Origin: Natrinema versiforme JCM 10478
GTDB lineage: Archaea; Halobacteriota; Halobacteria; Halobacteriales; Natrialbaceae
DNA: 37,225 bases
Direction: 5' to 3'
NCBI RefSeq assembly: GCF_000337195.1
Contig: NZ_AOID01000021.1
Span: 1 to 37,225, forward strand
Shown: positions 1-7,135 of the stretch, in pieces
Layout: the number at the start of each line of letters is the position of its first letter
Numbering within the stretch: the stretch's first letter is position 1
Position numbers and translations under genes: made by a program
Notes under the pieces: generated by a model
Told to the model about the DNA's origin: nothing
Seen by the model: the letters and a program-made list of their open reading frames with translations, nothing else
Databases searched by the model: none

Positions 1-110
1 TTGGCTTTCACCAAATCCCTTACAATACGCACGGATTGTAGGTACCAGTCGTCACGAACGACGGTTGGAACGCAGTTTTCGATACTTCCGAGAAGCATCA
101 GAAATCTCAC
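1..110 (-). CDS. Partial unknown ORF running off the left edge
   Basis: An open frame of 36 codons starts with GTG at 110 (or ATG at 98) and is still open at base 1. It contains the stretch IENCVPTVVRDDWYLQSVRI. Its GTG overlaps the TGA of the frame at 107-262 by 4 nt (GTGA), the usual arrangement of co-transcribed archaeal genes. I do not recognise the family. The stretch is short and AT-richer than the core of the window, so it could also be part of a decayed gene. Confidence 0.3.
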   Translation of the reverse strand, partial: MRFLMLLGSIENCVPTVVRDDWYLQSVRIVRDLVKA

Positions 111-262
111 CTCGCGATAGCGACGGCTACCGGAAGTGTTGTGTCGTGATTGGCGTGGTCTTCTCTGGCAGTTTGATTGCCGCCTTCGACCAGCATATCC
201 CAGATGAAGAGTGCTTGACGAGGGTGGCGAAGACCAATCTGTGACCGCTTCGATTCCCGATT
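107..262 (-). pseudogene. Possible gene remnant upstream of the left-edge ORF
   Basis: A frame open between in-frame stops (TAG at 263-265, TGA at 107-109) encodes about 51 residues, including RHPRQALFIWDMLVEGG, and reads like the C-terminal end of a real protein. The only ATG inside it would give 29 residues, so the N-terminal part appears lost. The family is not recognised. The 4-nt overlap with the next frame supports a former operon. It could be chance. Confidence 0.22.
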
Positions 263-417
263 CTAAAGAATTCGAGGTGATCAAATATTCAGTATCATAC
301 TTGATCGGACGTTTCCCTACTTATCACAGGGCCTATATCGGACCCAGAATGTGACGATAAGAGGATACTAGAGACAGCCAGAATGTAATTATACCCATAG
401 TGAAAAGTGGGAGACGG
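263..417. other. Non-coding AT-rich stretch before the metalloprotease gene
   Basis: No convincing gene is seen between the left-edge frames and the protease start. The stretch is AT-rich and ends in the TATA-like box of the protease gene. A minus-strand frame that overlaps it (333-620) is a low-complexity Ser/Pro shadow. Confidence 0.5.
386..394 (+). promoter_or_regulatory. TATA-like box of the metalloprotease gene
   Basis: TAATTATAC lies 24-32 nt before the ATG at 418, as expected for a leaderless transcript. It is too close to the alternative GTG at 400 (6-14 nt), so it decides the start in favour of 418. Confidence 0.5.
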
Positions 418-1908
418 ATGATTTCTAGAAGGGCAGTGACAGTGGGTGTGCTAGTCGTGTCGATACTCTCTGCAGGTATTGTTAGCGGGACTACGGTCGT
501 CGATATTGATGGGGATGGAGAATCTGCACTGAGTGAAGTAAGAGGGGACACTGATCCCTTGTCTGGCGACACTGACGAAGACGGCCTCGATGACGGGAAA
601 GAGAGACAATACGGGACCAATCCAACTGATGCGGATACCGACGGTGATGGGTTAAAAGACGGTCAAGAGGTGAACGAGTTCGAGACGGATCCCTCCGATA
701 CAGACTCCGATGGAGACGGTCTGACCGATCTAGCTGAAGTGCGAGAACACGAGTCGAGTCCGAGAGATATTGATACGGATAGTGATGGACTTTCAGACGG
801 GAATGAAGTCTCCGACCACGGCACTAAGCCGACGGCCACTGATACTGATGAAGACGGACTATCTGATCGAGAAGAAATCGAAGAGTATGGGACCTCCCCG
901 ATAGACTTTGATACTGATGGCGATGGAATCGGCGACGGTCTCGAGAGTAACGAGTACGGGACTGATCCCACTCGAAGCGATACGGACGACGATGGACTCA
1001 GTGATGGCGATGAGATAGAGACCTACGAGACTGAGCCAACGAGTGCCGATACCGACGGTGATGGGCTTGACGATGCTGACGAGATCGATACTCTCGAGAC
1101 CGATCCAACGAGCGTCGATACCGACACCGATGGCGATGGGGTCGACAATCTATCCGAGGTCGATGACTATGGGACGGACCCCGACGATTCGGATTCCGAC
1201 GGCGATGGGCTTACTGACGGAGTGGAGATTCTCGAGTCCGAGACTGACCCGACGGATGAGGACACGGACGGCGACGGACTTTCTGATGGTACAGAGGTAA
1301 ACCAGTCAGATCAATATCCGAGCGCGGATCCGCTTCGAACTGATGTCTTCGTCGAGGTCGACGAAATGGAGGGGACCGACTTACCGAAGCGGGAAACAGA
1401 CAAAATCGTCCAACAGTTCGAAGACGCACCGATCGACAATCCGGACGGCTCGACCGGTATTTCGCTACACTTCGAGTACGACGAGACCGTCCCTTCAGAG
1501 CCACGGACGGAGTGGGAGGGGTCGTATGAGGAGTACCGGGACGAATATCGAGATCGGAACGGGACGGGCTACCACTATCTGCTTCTAGTTGAGACCGCCG
1601 TACACGACGGAAGGAGCGTTGGCGGCACTGCTGCAAGCGGATCAAGCGGTGCGATGATGGTCCGCCACTACGAGTGGAGCGATATTACGGGTACTACTGC
1701 GATGCACGAACTGGGTCATTCCCTCGGGTTGACTGATGTTCATGACGGAATTGACTCGAGACAGTATTCACACCGGGAGTATCCAAGCATGATGAACTAC
1801 AATCGGCCTAATAACTACTATGGGTACTCGACTGGTGGGTCTTCACCGAATGACTTCGATGACTGGGGGTACCTCGAGGAAAACCTCGAAACACCACAGA
1901 CCGAATAA
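418..1908 (+). CDS. Secreted TSP3-repeat metzincin-type metalloprotease
   Basis: A 496-residue predicted extracellular zinc protease. The N-terminus MISRRAVTVG plus a hydrophobic run to about residue 24 looks like a Tat-type signal. Residues about 28-305 hold about twelve tandem units of roughly 23 residues with the DTDGDGLSD pattern, the calcium-binding thrombospondin type 3 / DxDxDG repeat; one unit has a two-residue insertion. The C-terminal domain has HELGHSLGLTD at 430-440, fitting HExxHxxGxxD (zinc ligands His, His, Asp), and a Met-turn SMMNY around 457-461. Family knowledge: metzincins use this motif plus the Met-turn, and the Asp variant occurs in snapalysin-like enzymes. Inference: calcium binding stiffens a surface or secreted protease in brine. 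The start at 418 is chosen over GTG 400 from the TATA spacing. The gene is AT-richer than its neighbours and lies beside a tRNA integration site, so transfer is likely. Substrate unknown. Confidence 0.85.
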   Translation: MISRRAVTVGVLVVSILSAGIVSGTTVVDIDGDGESALSEVRGDTDPLSGDTDEDGLDDGKERQYGTNPTDADTDGDGLKDGQEVNEFETDPSDTDSDGDGLTDLAEVREHESSPRDIDTDSDGLSDGNEVSDHGTKPTATDTDEDGLSDREEIEEYGTSPIDFDTDGDGIGDGLESNEYGTDPTRSDTDDDGLSDGDEIETYETEPTSADTDGDGLDDADEIDTLETDPTSVDTDTDGDGVDNLSEVDDYGTDPDDSDSDGDGLTDGVEILESETDPTDEDTDGDGLSDGTEVNQSDQYPSADPLRTDVFVEVDEMEGTDLPKRETDKIVQQFEDAPIDNPDGSTGISLHFEYDETVPSEPRTEWEGSYEEYRDEYRDRNGTGYHYLLLVETAVHDGRSVGGTAASGSSGAMMVRHYEWSDITGTTAMHELGHSLGLTDVHDGIDSRQYSHREYPSMMNYNRPNNYYGYSTGGSSPNDFDDWGYLEENLETPQTE

Positions 1909-2240
1909 CGATCCCGTCGCGAACAATCGCCAGGGGAACCGGTTATGTCGGTACACCCCTATCGTTGTTGTTGATATAGATATAGACGGCCGATCAGCAT
2001 CCTGATCGAACACACCGTCGATCGTTTCCTTACCGCTTCGCTCGTGGGGTGTACTCTCCTATAAGCAAATCGCTCCGGAAGCGTTGCTCGTCACGAAATC
2101 GGTCGTCGCAAAAGCGGGCCGGGCGCGATTTGAACACACGGTCGGACGTGCTCGCTTCGCTTCGCTGCGCGCGACCTCCCTGCGTTCAAACCCCTCGGTT
2201 CAGCGACCTGCTGCTCACGAATTTGTTCGCAGCAGAGTAG
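1909..2240. other. Gene-free stretch between protease and tRNA, holding a tRNA 3'-end copy
   Basis: No gene is supported in these 332 bases. They contain the displaced copy of the tRNA-Lys 3' end (2113-2137), short imperfect GCTTCGCTTCGCTG-type repeats common in haloarchaeal spacers, and a weak stem (CTGCT/AGCAG around CGAA/TTCG) near 2210-2235. They look like the decayed edge of an integrated element. Confidence 0.5.
2113..2137 (-). repeat. Duplicated tRNA-Lys 3' end (candidate att site)
   Basis: These 25 bases are identical to 2239-2263, which covers the discriminator base, 3' acceptor strand and T-arm of the tRNA. Identity drops right after (A/G at the next base). Direct repeats of a tRNA 3' end are the classic scar of tyrosine-integrase integration. 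The copies are 126 bp apart. Confidence 0.7.
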
Positions 2241-2314
<74 letters not shown>

Positions 2315-2342
2315 CGTGGTTTCCCTTTTCGGGGAGTAGCGG

Positions 2343-2347
2343 TTAAA
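2343..2347 (-). promoter_or_regulatory. TATA-like box of tRNA-Lys
   Basis: TTTAA (minus strand) lies 29-33 nt before the mature 5' end of the tRNA, within an otherwise GC-rich stretch. Confidence 0.4.
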
Positions 2348-2393
2348 CGTTTCTTTCTCCGCGACGGATGTGTCTCGGTAGTTTGAGACGAAT

Positions 2394-3089
2394 TCACTCG
2401 AGGTACTGCTCGAGTGCCTCGGTAACGAGCTGGCCGGGGTCGATGTCCTCGACGGAGGCACGACGGCGGAGATCGCGGTAGGTGTGCGGTGAGAGGGTGA
2501 GCTCGAGTTGACCGAGGGTGATATCGTACTCGGCGAGTGCCTGGTCGATGGGTGTGCCATCGTTGATCGAACTGGCGACGCTGCGGACGTCGCGGACGGT
2601 GAGGTTCCCATCGAGGGTGGCCCACGCGAGGAGGAGTCGCGCTTCACCGCCGACCCGGGCGATGTGTTTGGCGGCGGTCGGGGCGATCTGGCCGATCGCG
2701 ACCTGTTTGCGGACCGATCTCGGGAGGTCGTGGACGCGGGCCCATTTGCGGATGAACGAGACGGTGGCGTCGCCTCCGGCGCGTTCCGCGGCGGCCTTGT
2801 AGGAGCCTTCGCCGCGGACGAGCGCGGCGCAGGCGGCTGCGCCGCGGAGCATATAGAGGTGGTCGTCGTTGGTGTTGCCGCCCGCGAATTGACGGACGGT
2901 TTCGGCGGCGTCGGCGAGGCTGTCGGGATCGTCGGGGTCGAATTGGACGGCCTCGCGGGCGCGGGTCCCGGCGACCGATTCGTCGCCCCGGATAACTGGT
3001 GCACCGACGGGAGATTCGCGGTCCGTCGGGATCGATCGACCGTTCTCGCCGCGGCGGTGCGAACGATCACCGGGCCGGTTGTCGGTCAT
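2394..3089 (-). CDS. DUF7119 family haloarchaeal protein
   Basis: A 231-residue acidic cytoplasmic protein. Residues about 60-130 (QFAGGNTNDDHLYMLRGAAA onward) are helical and contain a helix-turn-helix-like pattern (GSYKAAAERAGGDATVSFI), and ALEQYLE ends the protein. I recall this as a haloarchaea-specific family of unknown function; DNA binding is only an inference from the HTH-like segment and the basic KWARVHDLPRSVRKQ part. The ATG at 3089 is chosen because TTTTTGA lies 25-31 nt upstream; a TTG at 3116 would fall inside that promoter. It stands alone between the tRNA and a small divergently-spaced gene of the same strand. Confidence 0.8.
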   Translation of the reverse strand: MTDNRPGDRSHRRGENGRSIPTDRESPVGAPVIRGDESVAGTRAREAVQFDPDDPDSLADAAETVRQFAGGNTNDDHLYMLRGAAACAALVRGEGSYKAAAERAGGDATVSFIRKWARVHDLPRSVRKQVAIGQIAPTAAKHIARVGGEARLLLAWATLDGNLTVRDVRSVASSINDGTPIDQALAEYDITLGQLELTLSPHTYRDLRRRASVEDIDPGQLVTEALEQYLE

Positions 3090-3113
3090 GCACCTCTGTA
3101 CGGGTCTCGCAGT

Positions 3114-3120
3114 CAAAAAG
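3114..3120 (-). promoter_or_regulatory. TATA-like box of the DUF7119 gene
   Basis: The minus-strand box CTTTTTG lies 25-31 nt before ATG 3089 and supports that start over TTG 3116. Confidence 0.4.
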
Positions 3121-3146
3121 GTCGTTGCCGTGGCGAAATTGTCGGG

Positions 3147-3287
3147 TTACTCCTCGCGCTGCTCTGCGAGGTGCTCCCAGATTTCCGTACAGCCGGCCCC
3201 TTCCTCGATGTCGTCGAGGTGAGCATCATCGCGCTCCTCGGATTCCTGCTCGACCGGCTCTGGTTTGCATTCGGCTGTATCAGTCAT
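3147..3287 (-). CDS. Small acidic haloarchaeal protein (46 aa)
   Basis: A 46-codon frame begins with MTDTAECKPEP and ends with GAGCTEIWEHLAEQREE. The C-terminal half (DDIEEGAGCTEIWEHL) resembles a small protein I have seen repeatedly in haloarchaea, but I know no function for it. Two cysteines (7 and 33) are present, with no CxxC. The acidic composition and a CTTATG box 25-30 nt before the ATG argue that it is a real gene with its own leaderless transcript. Confidence 0.65.
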   Translation of the reverse strand: MTDTAECKPEPVEQESEERDDAHLDDIEEGAGCTEIWEHLAEQREE

Positions 3288-3311
3288 TGCCGGCTATTGG
3301 GACCCCGTCGG

Positions 3312-3317
3312 CATAAG
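3312..3317 (-). promoter_or_regulatory. TATA-like box of the 46-residue gene
   Basis: CTTATG on the minus strand, 25-30 nt before ATG 3287. Confidence 0.4.
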
Positions 3318-3353
3318 TATCGCCTCGGCTGCAAACGATACCCGTGCTCTGTC

Positions 3354-3572
3354 TTATGGGTTGATTATGCCGCTATCTCTGACGGATCTGGGCCGCGAGA
3401 CGGATATATCGGGTACCGGATGGCTCGATAGAAGCTGCCCGGGGTGAACATATTTGATAGCAAAGGTGCTCTCCGAACGGGTACACACCAGTTCAGTTCC
3501 GTCACTCAGCGATCGATAGTTCGTTTCTAGTCGCGTGAGCTGCCAGCGATTGATAGTCGAACCGAGTGTCAC
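3354..3572 (-). CDS. Uncertain small ORF (72 aa)
   Basis: A GTG-initiated frame of 72 residues. The first 45 residues (with NRWQLTRLETNYRSLSDGTE) look protein-like, with plausible beta-strand alternation; the C-terminal 20 residues look less so. I recognise no family. There is no ATG, and no clear TATA box at the usual distance. It may be a small haloarchaeal protein, or a remnant in this AT-richer spacer. Confidence 0.35.
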   Translation of the reverse strand: MTLGSTINRWQLTRLETNYRSLSDGTELVCTRSESTFAIKYVHPGQLLSSHPVPDISVSRPRSVRDSGIINP

Positions 3573-3943
3573 GAGTACGTGGTCACTGATTCCGTCGACT
3601 ACTGGGTGCTCGCGAGGAAATTTTCGCCTCTCGATATCGTTTGTCTATTCGACTCGAACGGGTGGTCGATTTCTCGCGAGAGTGTTGTGGCAAAAAAAGC
3701 CGGTAAGTATGGTGGGTAGTTCGGTGTCATTGAATCCGGCCGTTGCGGTCGGTCTCAGTACTCACTATCGAGGCGTGTTCGAGATTGGGACCAGTACTGA
3801 GTAGCGGATCGGTGCGGAATTCGTTGGGGCGCTGGTTACGGATTCTCGAGGCCGCGATTATCGTTGAGACCGTCATGGCTCCGGTGTGGTTCGATTGGAA
3901 CAGCCACCAGTATAAGTGAGCGCGCCGCGAGTGTCGAACCGAC
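3573..3943. other. Gene-free stretch upstream of DUF6360
   Basis: No supported gene in 371 bases. Frames on either strand show no acidic haloarchaeal composition. The only clear element is the TATA-like box at 3911-3916. Confidence 0.5.
3911..3916 (+). promoter_or_regulatory. TATA box of the DUF6360 gene
   Basis: TATAAG lies 28-33 nt before ATG 3944, consistent with a leaderless or nearly leaderless transcript. Confidence 0.6.
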
Positions 3944-4225
3944 ATGTCCGATCGACTGATGACGGTCAACGCGTACACGACGCTGGACTACGTCGAGGGG
4001 AAGGCGGTGGGCGAGACCTTCGAGTGGGAGTCGGTCGGCGTCGTGAACGCGACCGCCGACCGCGAGGACCCCGAGGGGGTCCGGCTTCAACTCGAGTTGG
4101 ATAACCTAGCCGAGGAGCATCTGCCGAAACATATGGACGAACTCGAGCTGACACCGACGCAGGCCCGCGCGCTGGCCGCCGATCTCGAGAAACACGCAGA
4201 CCGTGTCGAAGACACGACCGAGTAG
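3944..4225 (+). CDS. DUF6360 family protein
   Basis: A 93-residue acidic protein, recognised from memory as the haloarchaeal DUF6360 family: N-terminal MSDRLMTVNAYTTLDYVEG, a beta-rich middle (VGVVNATADRED), and a C-terminal helix LTPTQARALAADLEKHADRV. It is full length for the family and its function is unknown. The pattern resembles a small single-domain cytoplasmic protein. It has its own promoter and is followed by a possible terminator hairpin at 4261-4287. Confidence 0.8.
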   Translation: MSDRLMTVNAYTTLDYVEGKAVGETFEWESVGVVNATADREDPEGVRLQLELDNLAEEHLPKHMDELELTPTQARALAADLEKHADRVEDTTE

Positions 4226-4260
4226 CCGAAAGCGGGTGCGGCGACAGGACCGCTTGGGCA

Positions 4261-4287
4261 CCTGCCGTCGCAGGCTCCCGGCTTTTT
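4261..4287 (+). terminator. Hairpin plus T-run after DUF6360
   Basis: CCTGC (4261-4265) pairs with GCAGG (4270-4274) around a CGTC loop, and a T5 run follows at 4283-4287. It lies 35 nt past the DUF6360 stop. Archaeal termination relies mainly on the T-run, so the hairpin may be incidental. Confidence 0.35.
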
Positions 4288-4320
4288 CGCTCGCCCAGTG
4301 AACGCTCGAGTGGATTCGCT

Positions 4321-4815
4321 ATGAGCATGGACACGATTCAGGATCTGTTCGAACACGGCTTGGAAGACATCTATCACGCGGAGCATCAACTCCTCGATGC
4401 GCTCGAGGAACTCGAAGGAAACACCGAACGCGAGGAGATCTCGCAGGCGTTCTCGGAGCACCGCGAGGAAACCCAAGACCAGATCGATCGACTCGAGGAG
4501 GTCTTCGATATGTTCGGCGAGCCGCCGGAGAAAGAGGAGTGTGAGGGTATCGAGGGGCTGCTCGAGGAGTACGAGGAGTTCGCGTCGATGGATCCCGCCC
4601 AGGACGTGATGGACTACCACAACATGGCGGCCGCGGAGAAGACCGAACACTACGAGATCGCCGCCTATGGGAATCTGATTCCTCTTGCGGACCAGCTCGG
4701 CATGGACGAAGCGGCGGATCTCCTCGAAGAGAACCTTCGAGAGGAGCAAGACGCCCTCGAGGAGTTGACGGAACTGACCGAGGAATTTGAGATGGATGCG
4801 ATCCCGGCCGAGTAA
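4321..4815 (+). CDS. YciE/YciF-type ferritin-like protein (DUF892)
   Basis: A 164-residue, all-helical, very acidic protein of the DUF892 / YciE-YciF ferroxidase-like family. The N-terminal part (QDLFEHGLEDIYHAEHQLLD) and the repeated helix pairs with Glu and His (EISQAFSEHREET; MAAAEKTEHYEIAAYG; LLEENLREEQDALEEL) match the four-helix diiron fold, where E, H and ExxH-like positions bind metal. The length is usual for the family. Members are stress-associated and proposed to handle iron or peroxide; the activity here is inferred. Monocistronic. Confidence 0.88.
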   Translation: MSMDTIQDLFEHGLEDIYHAEHQLLDALEELEGNTEREEISQAFSEHREETQDQIDRLEEVFDMFGEPPEKEECEGIEGLLEEYEEFASMDPAQDVMDYHNMAAAEKTEHYEIAAYGNLIPLADQLGMDEAADLLEENLREEQDALEELTELTEEFEMDAIPAE

Positions 4816-4922
4816 GCCGCGGGACTGACGAGTCGCTCTCCGTTTCGGACCGTTTGCTGCTGGCTCGAGCCGACACGACACGATTGCCCGATGTCGATGA
4901 CGGCTGCCGAGACGCGTACGGC

Positions 4923-4928
4923 TTTTAC
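4923..4928 (+). promoter_or_regulatory. TATA-like box of rimI
   Basis: TTTTAC lies 24-29 nt before GTG 4952 and supports this non-ATG start. Confidence 0.45.
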
Positions 4929-4951
4929 TGTTCGGTGCGTTACTGCCGTGT

Positions 4952-5425
4952 GTGACAACGCCCGCGCCGGAGGATGGCGAGGAAGTGACGATCCGACTCG
5001 CGGAGCGCGCGGATCTGCTCGCGGTCGTTCGTATCGAGAACGTGTCGTTTTCCCAGCCGTGGCCCTACGACGCGTTCGAACGGTTTCTCGGCGAGCCGGG
5101 ATTTCTCGTCGCCGAGCACGACGGCGAGGTCGCCGGCTACATCGTCGCCGACGTGACCCAGCAGGTCGGTCGCGCGCTCGGCCACGTCAAGGACATCGCC
5201 GTCCATCCCGACCACCGCGGGAACGGCGTCGGTTCCACGCTCCTGTCCCGTTCGCTCGGCGTGCTCGCGGCCCGCGGTGCACAGACGGTCAAACTCGAGG
5301 TCCGGCGGTCGAACGACGGGGCGAAACGCCTCTACCAGGAGTTTGGCTTCGATCCGCTCCGGCGGGTCCCCCAGTACTACGGCGACGGCGAGGACGCGAT
5401 CGTGATGATCCGGAAACTCGGCTAA
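4952..5425 (+). CDS. rimI: RimI-type ribosomal-protein alanine N-acetyltransferase
   Basis: A 157-residue GNAT acetyltransferase. Residues 11-155 cover the fold: strand EVTIRLAERAD, the acceptor-site segment NVSFSQPWPYDAFERFL (30-46), strand GHVKDIAVHP (77-86), the acetyl-CoA loop HRGNGVG (88-94), and the C-terminal LYQEFGFDPLRRVPQYYGDG typical of RimI. It transfers acetyl from acetyl-CoA to protein N-termini; in archaea this enzyme acts broadly as an N-alpha-acetyltransferase. The GTG start at 4952 is supported by a TATA box 24-29 nt upstream. No ATG is available before the conserved region. Confidence 0.88.
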   Translation: MTTPAPEDGEEVTIRLAERADLLAVVRIENVSFSQPWPYDAFERFLGEPGFLVAEHDGEVAGYIVADVTQQVGRALGHVKDIAVHPDHRGNGVGSTLLSRSLGVLAARGAQTVKLEVRRSNDGAKRLYQEFGFDPLRRVPQYYGDGEDAIVMIRKLG

Positions 5426-5448
5426 CCCGGCCGGTCGGTTGCGGGACG

Positions 5449-5454
5449 TTTTAC
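5449..5454 (+). promoter_or_regulatory. TATA-like box of the DUF5810 gene
   Basis: TTTTAC lies 24-29 nt before ATG 5478, with the same sequence and spacing as at rimI. Confidence 0.45.
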
Positions 5455-5477
5455 CGTTCTCGCCCGTACTCTTTCCT

Positions 5478-5933
5478 ATGGGATACGCCTGTCCGGTCTG
5501 TGACGCCGAAGAGGCCGACGCGGTACACCTCGCGAACCACCTCGCGATCACCGCCTCGCTCGGTCGCGAGGCCCACCGCGAGTGGCTCGAGGAACACGCC
5601 CCAGACTGGGGCGAGTGCAGCCCCGAGGAACTCGGCGAACTCGTCAGCCCGCACGCGGAGGAAATCGATACCCCGGAGTTCGAGGACAGCGGCCGCGGCC
5701 ACAGTCACGGTCACGAGCCCGGCCGACCCGACTCGCTCGAGGCCGGGATCTCCCGCCAGAGCCGCCAGCCCGGCCGGGGATCGATGACTGCCGAAACCGA
5801 GAACGTCCTGCGGGAGGCCGCGGAGTTGACCCGCGAGATGCAGGACTCGAGCGAAGCGGGCGAGACGGCCGACGGGTCGGCTTCGACTGACGACGCCGGC
5901 GGTGCTGACGGCAACGGGAACGGAAACGCGTAA
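5478..5933 (+). CDS. DUF5810 zinc-finger-like protein
   Basis: A 151-residue protein. Residues 1-20 hold a C2H2-like pattern, MGYACPVCDAEEADAVHLAN followed by H, so CxxC...HxxxH could bind zinc. Residues 25-60 contain HREWLEEHAPDW. A His-rich stretch (GRGHSHGHEPG) sits near 75-85, and the last 45 residues are low-complexity Asp/Gly/Asn. I know this as the haloarchaeal DUF5810 family, usually next to DUF5809, which follows here after 25 nt with no promoter of its own, so the two are probably co-transcribed. Function unknown. The start at 5478 is preferred over an upstream in-frame codon at 5439 from the TATA spacing. Confidence 0.82.
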   Translation: MGYACPVCDAEEADAVHLANHLAITASLGREAHREWLEEHAPDWGECSPEELGELVSPHAEEIDTPEFEDSGRGHSHGHEPGRPDSLEAGISRQSRQPGRGSMTAETENVLREAAELTREMQDSSEAGETADGSASTDDAGGADGNGNGNA

Positions 5934-5958
5934 CTGCCCGTCGGCCGACTGTCCCCCT

Positions 5959-6369
5959 ATGCACACGGTGGGGACGTTCACCTTCGAATCGGCCGAAGCC
6001 GCGCGAGCACAGTACGAGTCGGTCGGGCCCGCGGCCCAGACGGTTGTCCGCGAGGTAGCCAAGGCGATGGAATTCGAGCGCGAGGAGTACGACGAACGCG
6101 TCACCGGCGATGTCGTCGAGACGGCTCGAGATGCGCTCTTTGCCAGCCTGCTCGAGGTCCGCATCGGGAGCCGCGAGGAGTTCGAGGAGTGGCTCGAGAG
6201 CTACGACGGGGAAGTGATGAAGACGGGCCACGAGGACGTCGATCACGTCGTCTGGCACGTGGGACCGGAGAGCGAGGCCGTCGCGGCGACCTTCCAGAAC
6301 GAGGAAGACGCGGCGGTCGCGACGCTGCGGCGGCAGGCGTTCGGACGGCTGTATCGAGAGCTGGTGTAG
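5959..6369 (+). CDS. DUF5809 family protein
   Basis: A 136-residue acidic protein that I recognise as haloarchaeal DUF5809: MHTVGTFTFESAEAARAQYE, then VGPAAQTVVREVAKAMEF and VVETARDALFASLLEVR, and a conserved C-terminus RRQAFGRLYRELV. It is mainly helical with no membrane segment. It lies 25 nt after the DUF5810 gene and has no TATA box, which fits a two-gene operon. The partnership suggests a shared role, which is unknown. Confidence 0.82.
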   Translation: MHTVGTFTFESAEAARAQYESVGPAAQTVVREVAKAMEFEREEYDERVTGDVVETARDALFASLLEVRIGSREEFEEWLESYDGEVMKTGHEDVDHVVWHVGPESEAVAATFQNEEDAAVATLRRQAFGRLYRELV

Positions 6370-6404
6370 CTCTCCCGCGAGGCACCGACCGACCGACCGT
6401 CATC

Positions 6405-6410
6405 TATTAT
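6405..6410 (+). promoter_or_regulatory. TATA-like box of the NUDIX gene
   Basis: TATTAT lies 26-31 nt before ATG 6436. Confidence 0.45.
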
Positions 6411-6435
6411 CCGCTCGAGACTCCATTTTCCGACG

Positions 6436-7056
6436 ATGACTGCACCCGACGAGTGGGAGCTACTCGAGGAACGGACCGAGTACGAGACGGGCTGGTACGA
6501 CGGCGGCTACGACCTGCTCGAACAGCCCGACGGGACGGAGAAACGCTACTACTGGGCGGAGCTGCCGGCCGCGGTCGTCGTAGTGGCACGGATCGACGGC
6601 AGCGTTCTCGCAGATGCGGAGGGCAGTACTGACGCCAGTGACGGTGACCGCGACGGCGACGGCGATGCTGGTGCCGGCAAAGATCGTCTCCTGTTCGTCG
6701 AACAGTACCGGCCGACGATCCGCGAGACCCATCTCGAACTCCCCGCGGGGATCGTCGAGGACGGCGAGTCCTACACGCAGGCCGCGACGCGAGAACTCGA
6801 GGAGGAAACCGGCTTTCGACCGACGAGCACCGCACTCCTCCAAGAGTACGCCGTTTCTACCGGCGTCTTGCGCCACGACCGCGCCATCGTCTACGCCGAG
6901 GGGCTCGAGCCGGGCGAGCGCGAACTCGATAACAACGAGTTCCTCGAGGTGACGACGGTGCCGGTCAGCGAGGCGCTCGAGCGGGTTCGCGGACAGCCGA
7001 CGAACGACGCGACGCTGTCGGGATTGCTGTTGGCGAAAGAGGACGGCCTGCTGTGA
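6436..7056 (+). CDS. NUDIX hydrolase, ADP-ribose pyrophosphatase type
   Basis: A 206-residue NUDIX enzyme. The NUDIX box GX5EX7REUXEEXGU is complete at residues 105-127 (GIVEDGE through ETGF), giving the Mg-binding glutamates. The strands AAVVVVARIDG and RLLFVEQYRPTIRETHLELP before it resemble ADP-ribose pyrophosphatases, which split ADP-ribose to AMP and ribose 5-phosphate; the substrate is inferred. Between the first strands sits an Asp/Gly-rich insertion (about 57-82, with SDGDRDGDGDAGAG) that bacterial relatives lack; it may be a disordered salt-adapted loop. It has its own promoter. Confidence 0.88.
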   Translation: MTAPDEWELLEERTEYETGWYDGGYDLLEQPDGTEKRYYWAELPAAVVVVARIDGSVLADAEGSTDASDGDRDGDGDAGAGKDRLLFVEQYRPTIRETHLELPAGIVEDGESYTQAATRELEEETGFRPTSTALLQEYAVSTGVLRHDRAIVYAEGLEPGERELDNNEFLEVTTVPVSEALERVRGQPTNDATLSGLLLAKEDGLL

Positions 7057-7104
7057 GACCAGCGCCGTCGCACCAGCCGCGCCGTTCGCGGGTGTACCCG
7101 TACC

Positions 7105-7110
7105 CTTATT
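7105..7110 (+). promoter_or_regulatory. TATA-like box of the rhodanese gene
   Basis: CTTATT lies 26-31 nt before ATG 7136. Confidence 0.45.
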
Positions 7111-7135
7111 CAGCCCGCGACCTAACGCGACGGTA

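Noticed and set aside
663..971. Minus-strand Ser/Pro-rich frame in the protease gene
   Set aside because: It arises from the repeated GAT/GAC calcium-repeat codons read in antisense.
2150..2235. Possible CRISPR-like or tandem repeats in the spacer by the tRNA
   Set aside because: The GCTTCGCTTCGCTG-type units are short and irregular, with no repeat-spacer periodicity; they are common in haloarchaeal spacers.
3535..3804. Plus-strand frame of 89 codons in the spacer before DUF6360
   Set aside because: No acidic bias, no promoter at the right spacing and no family resemblance.
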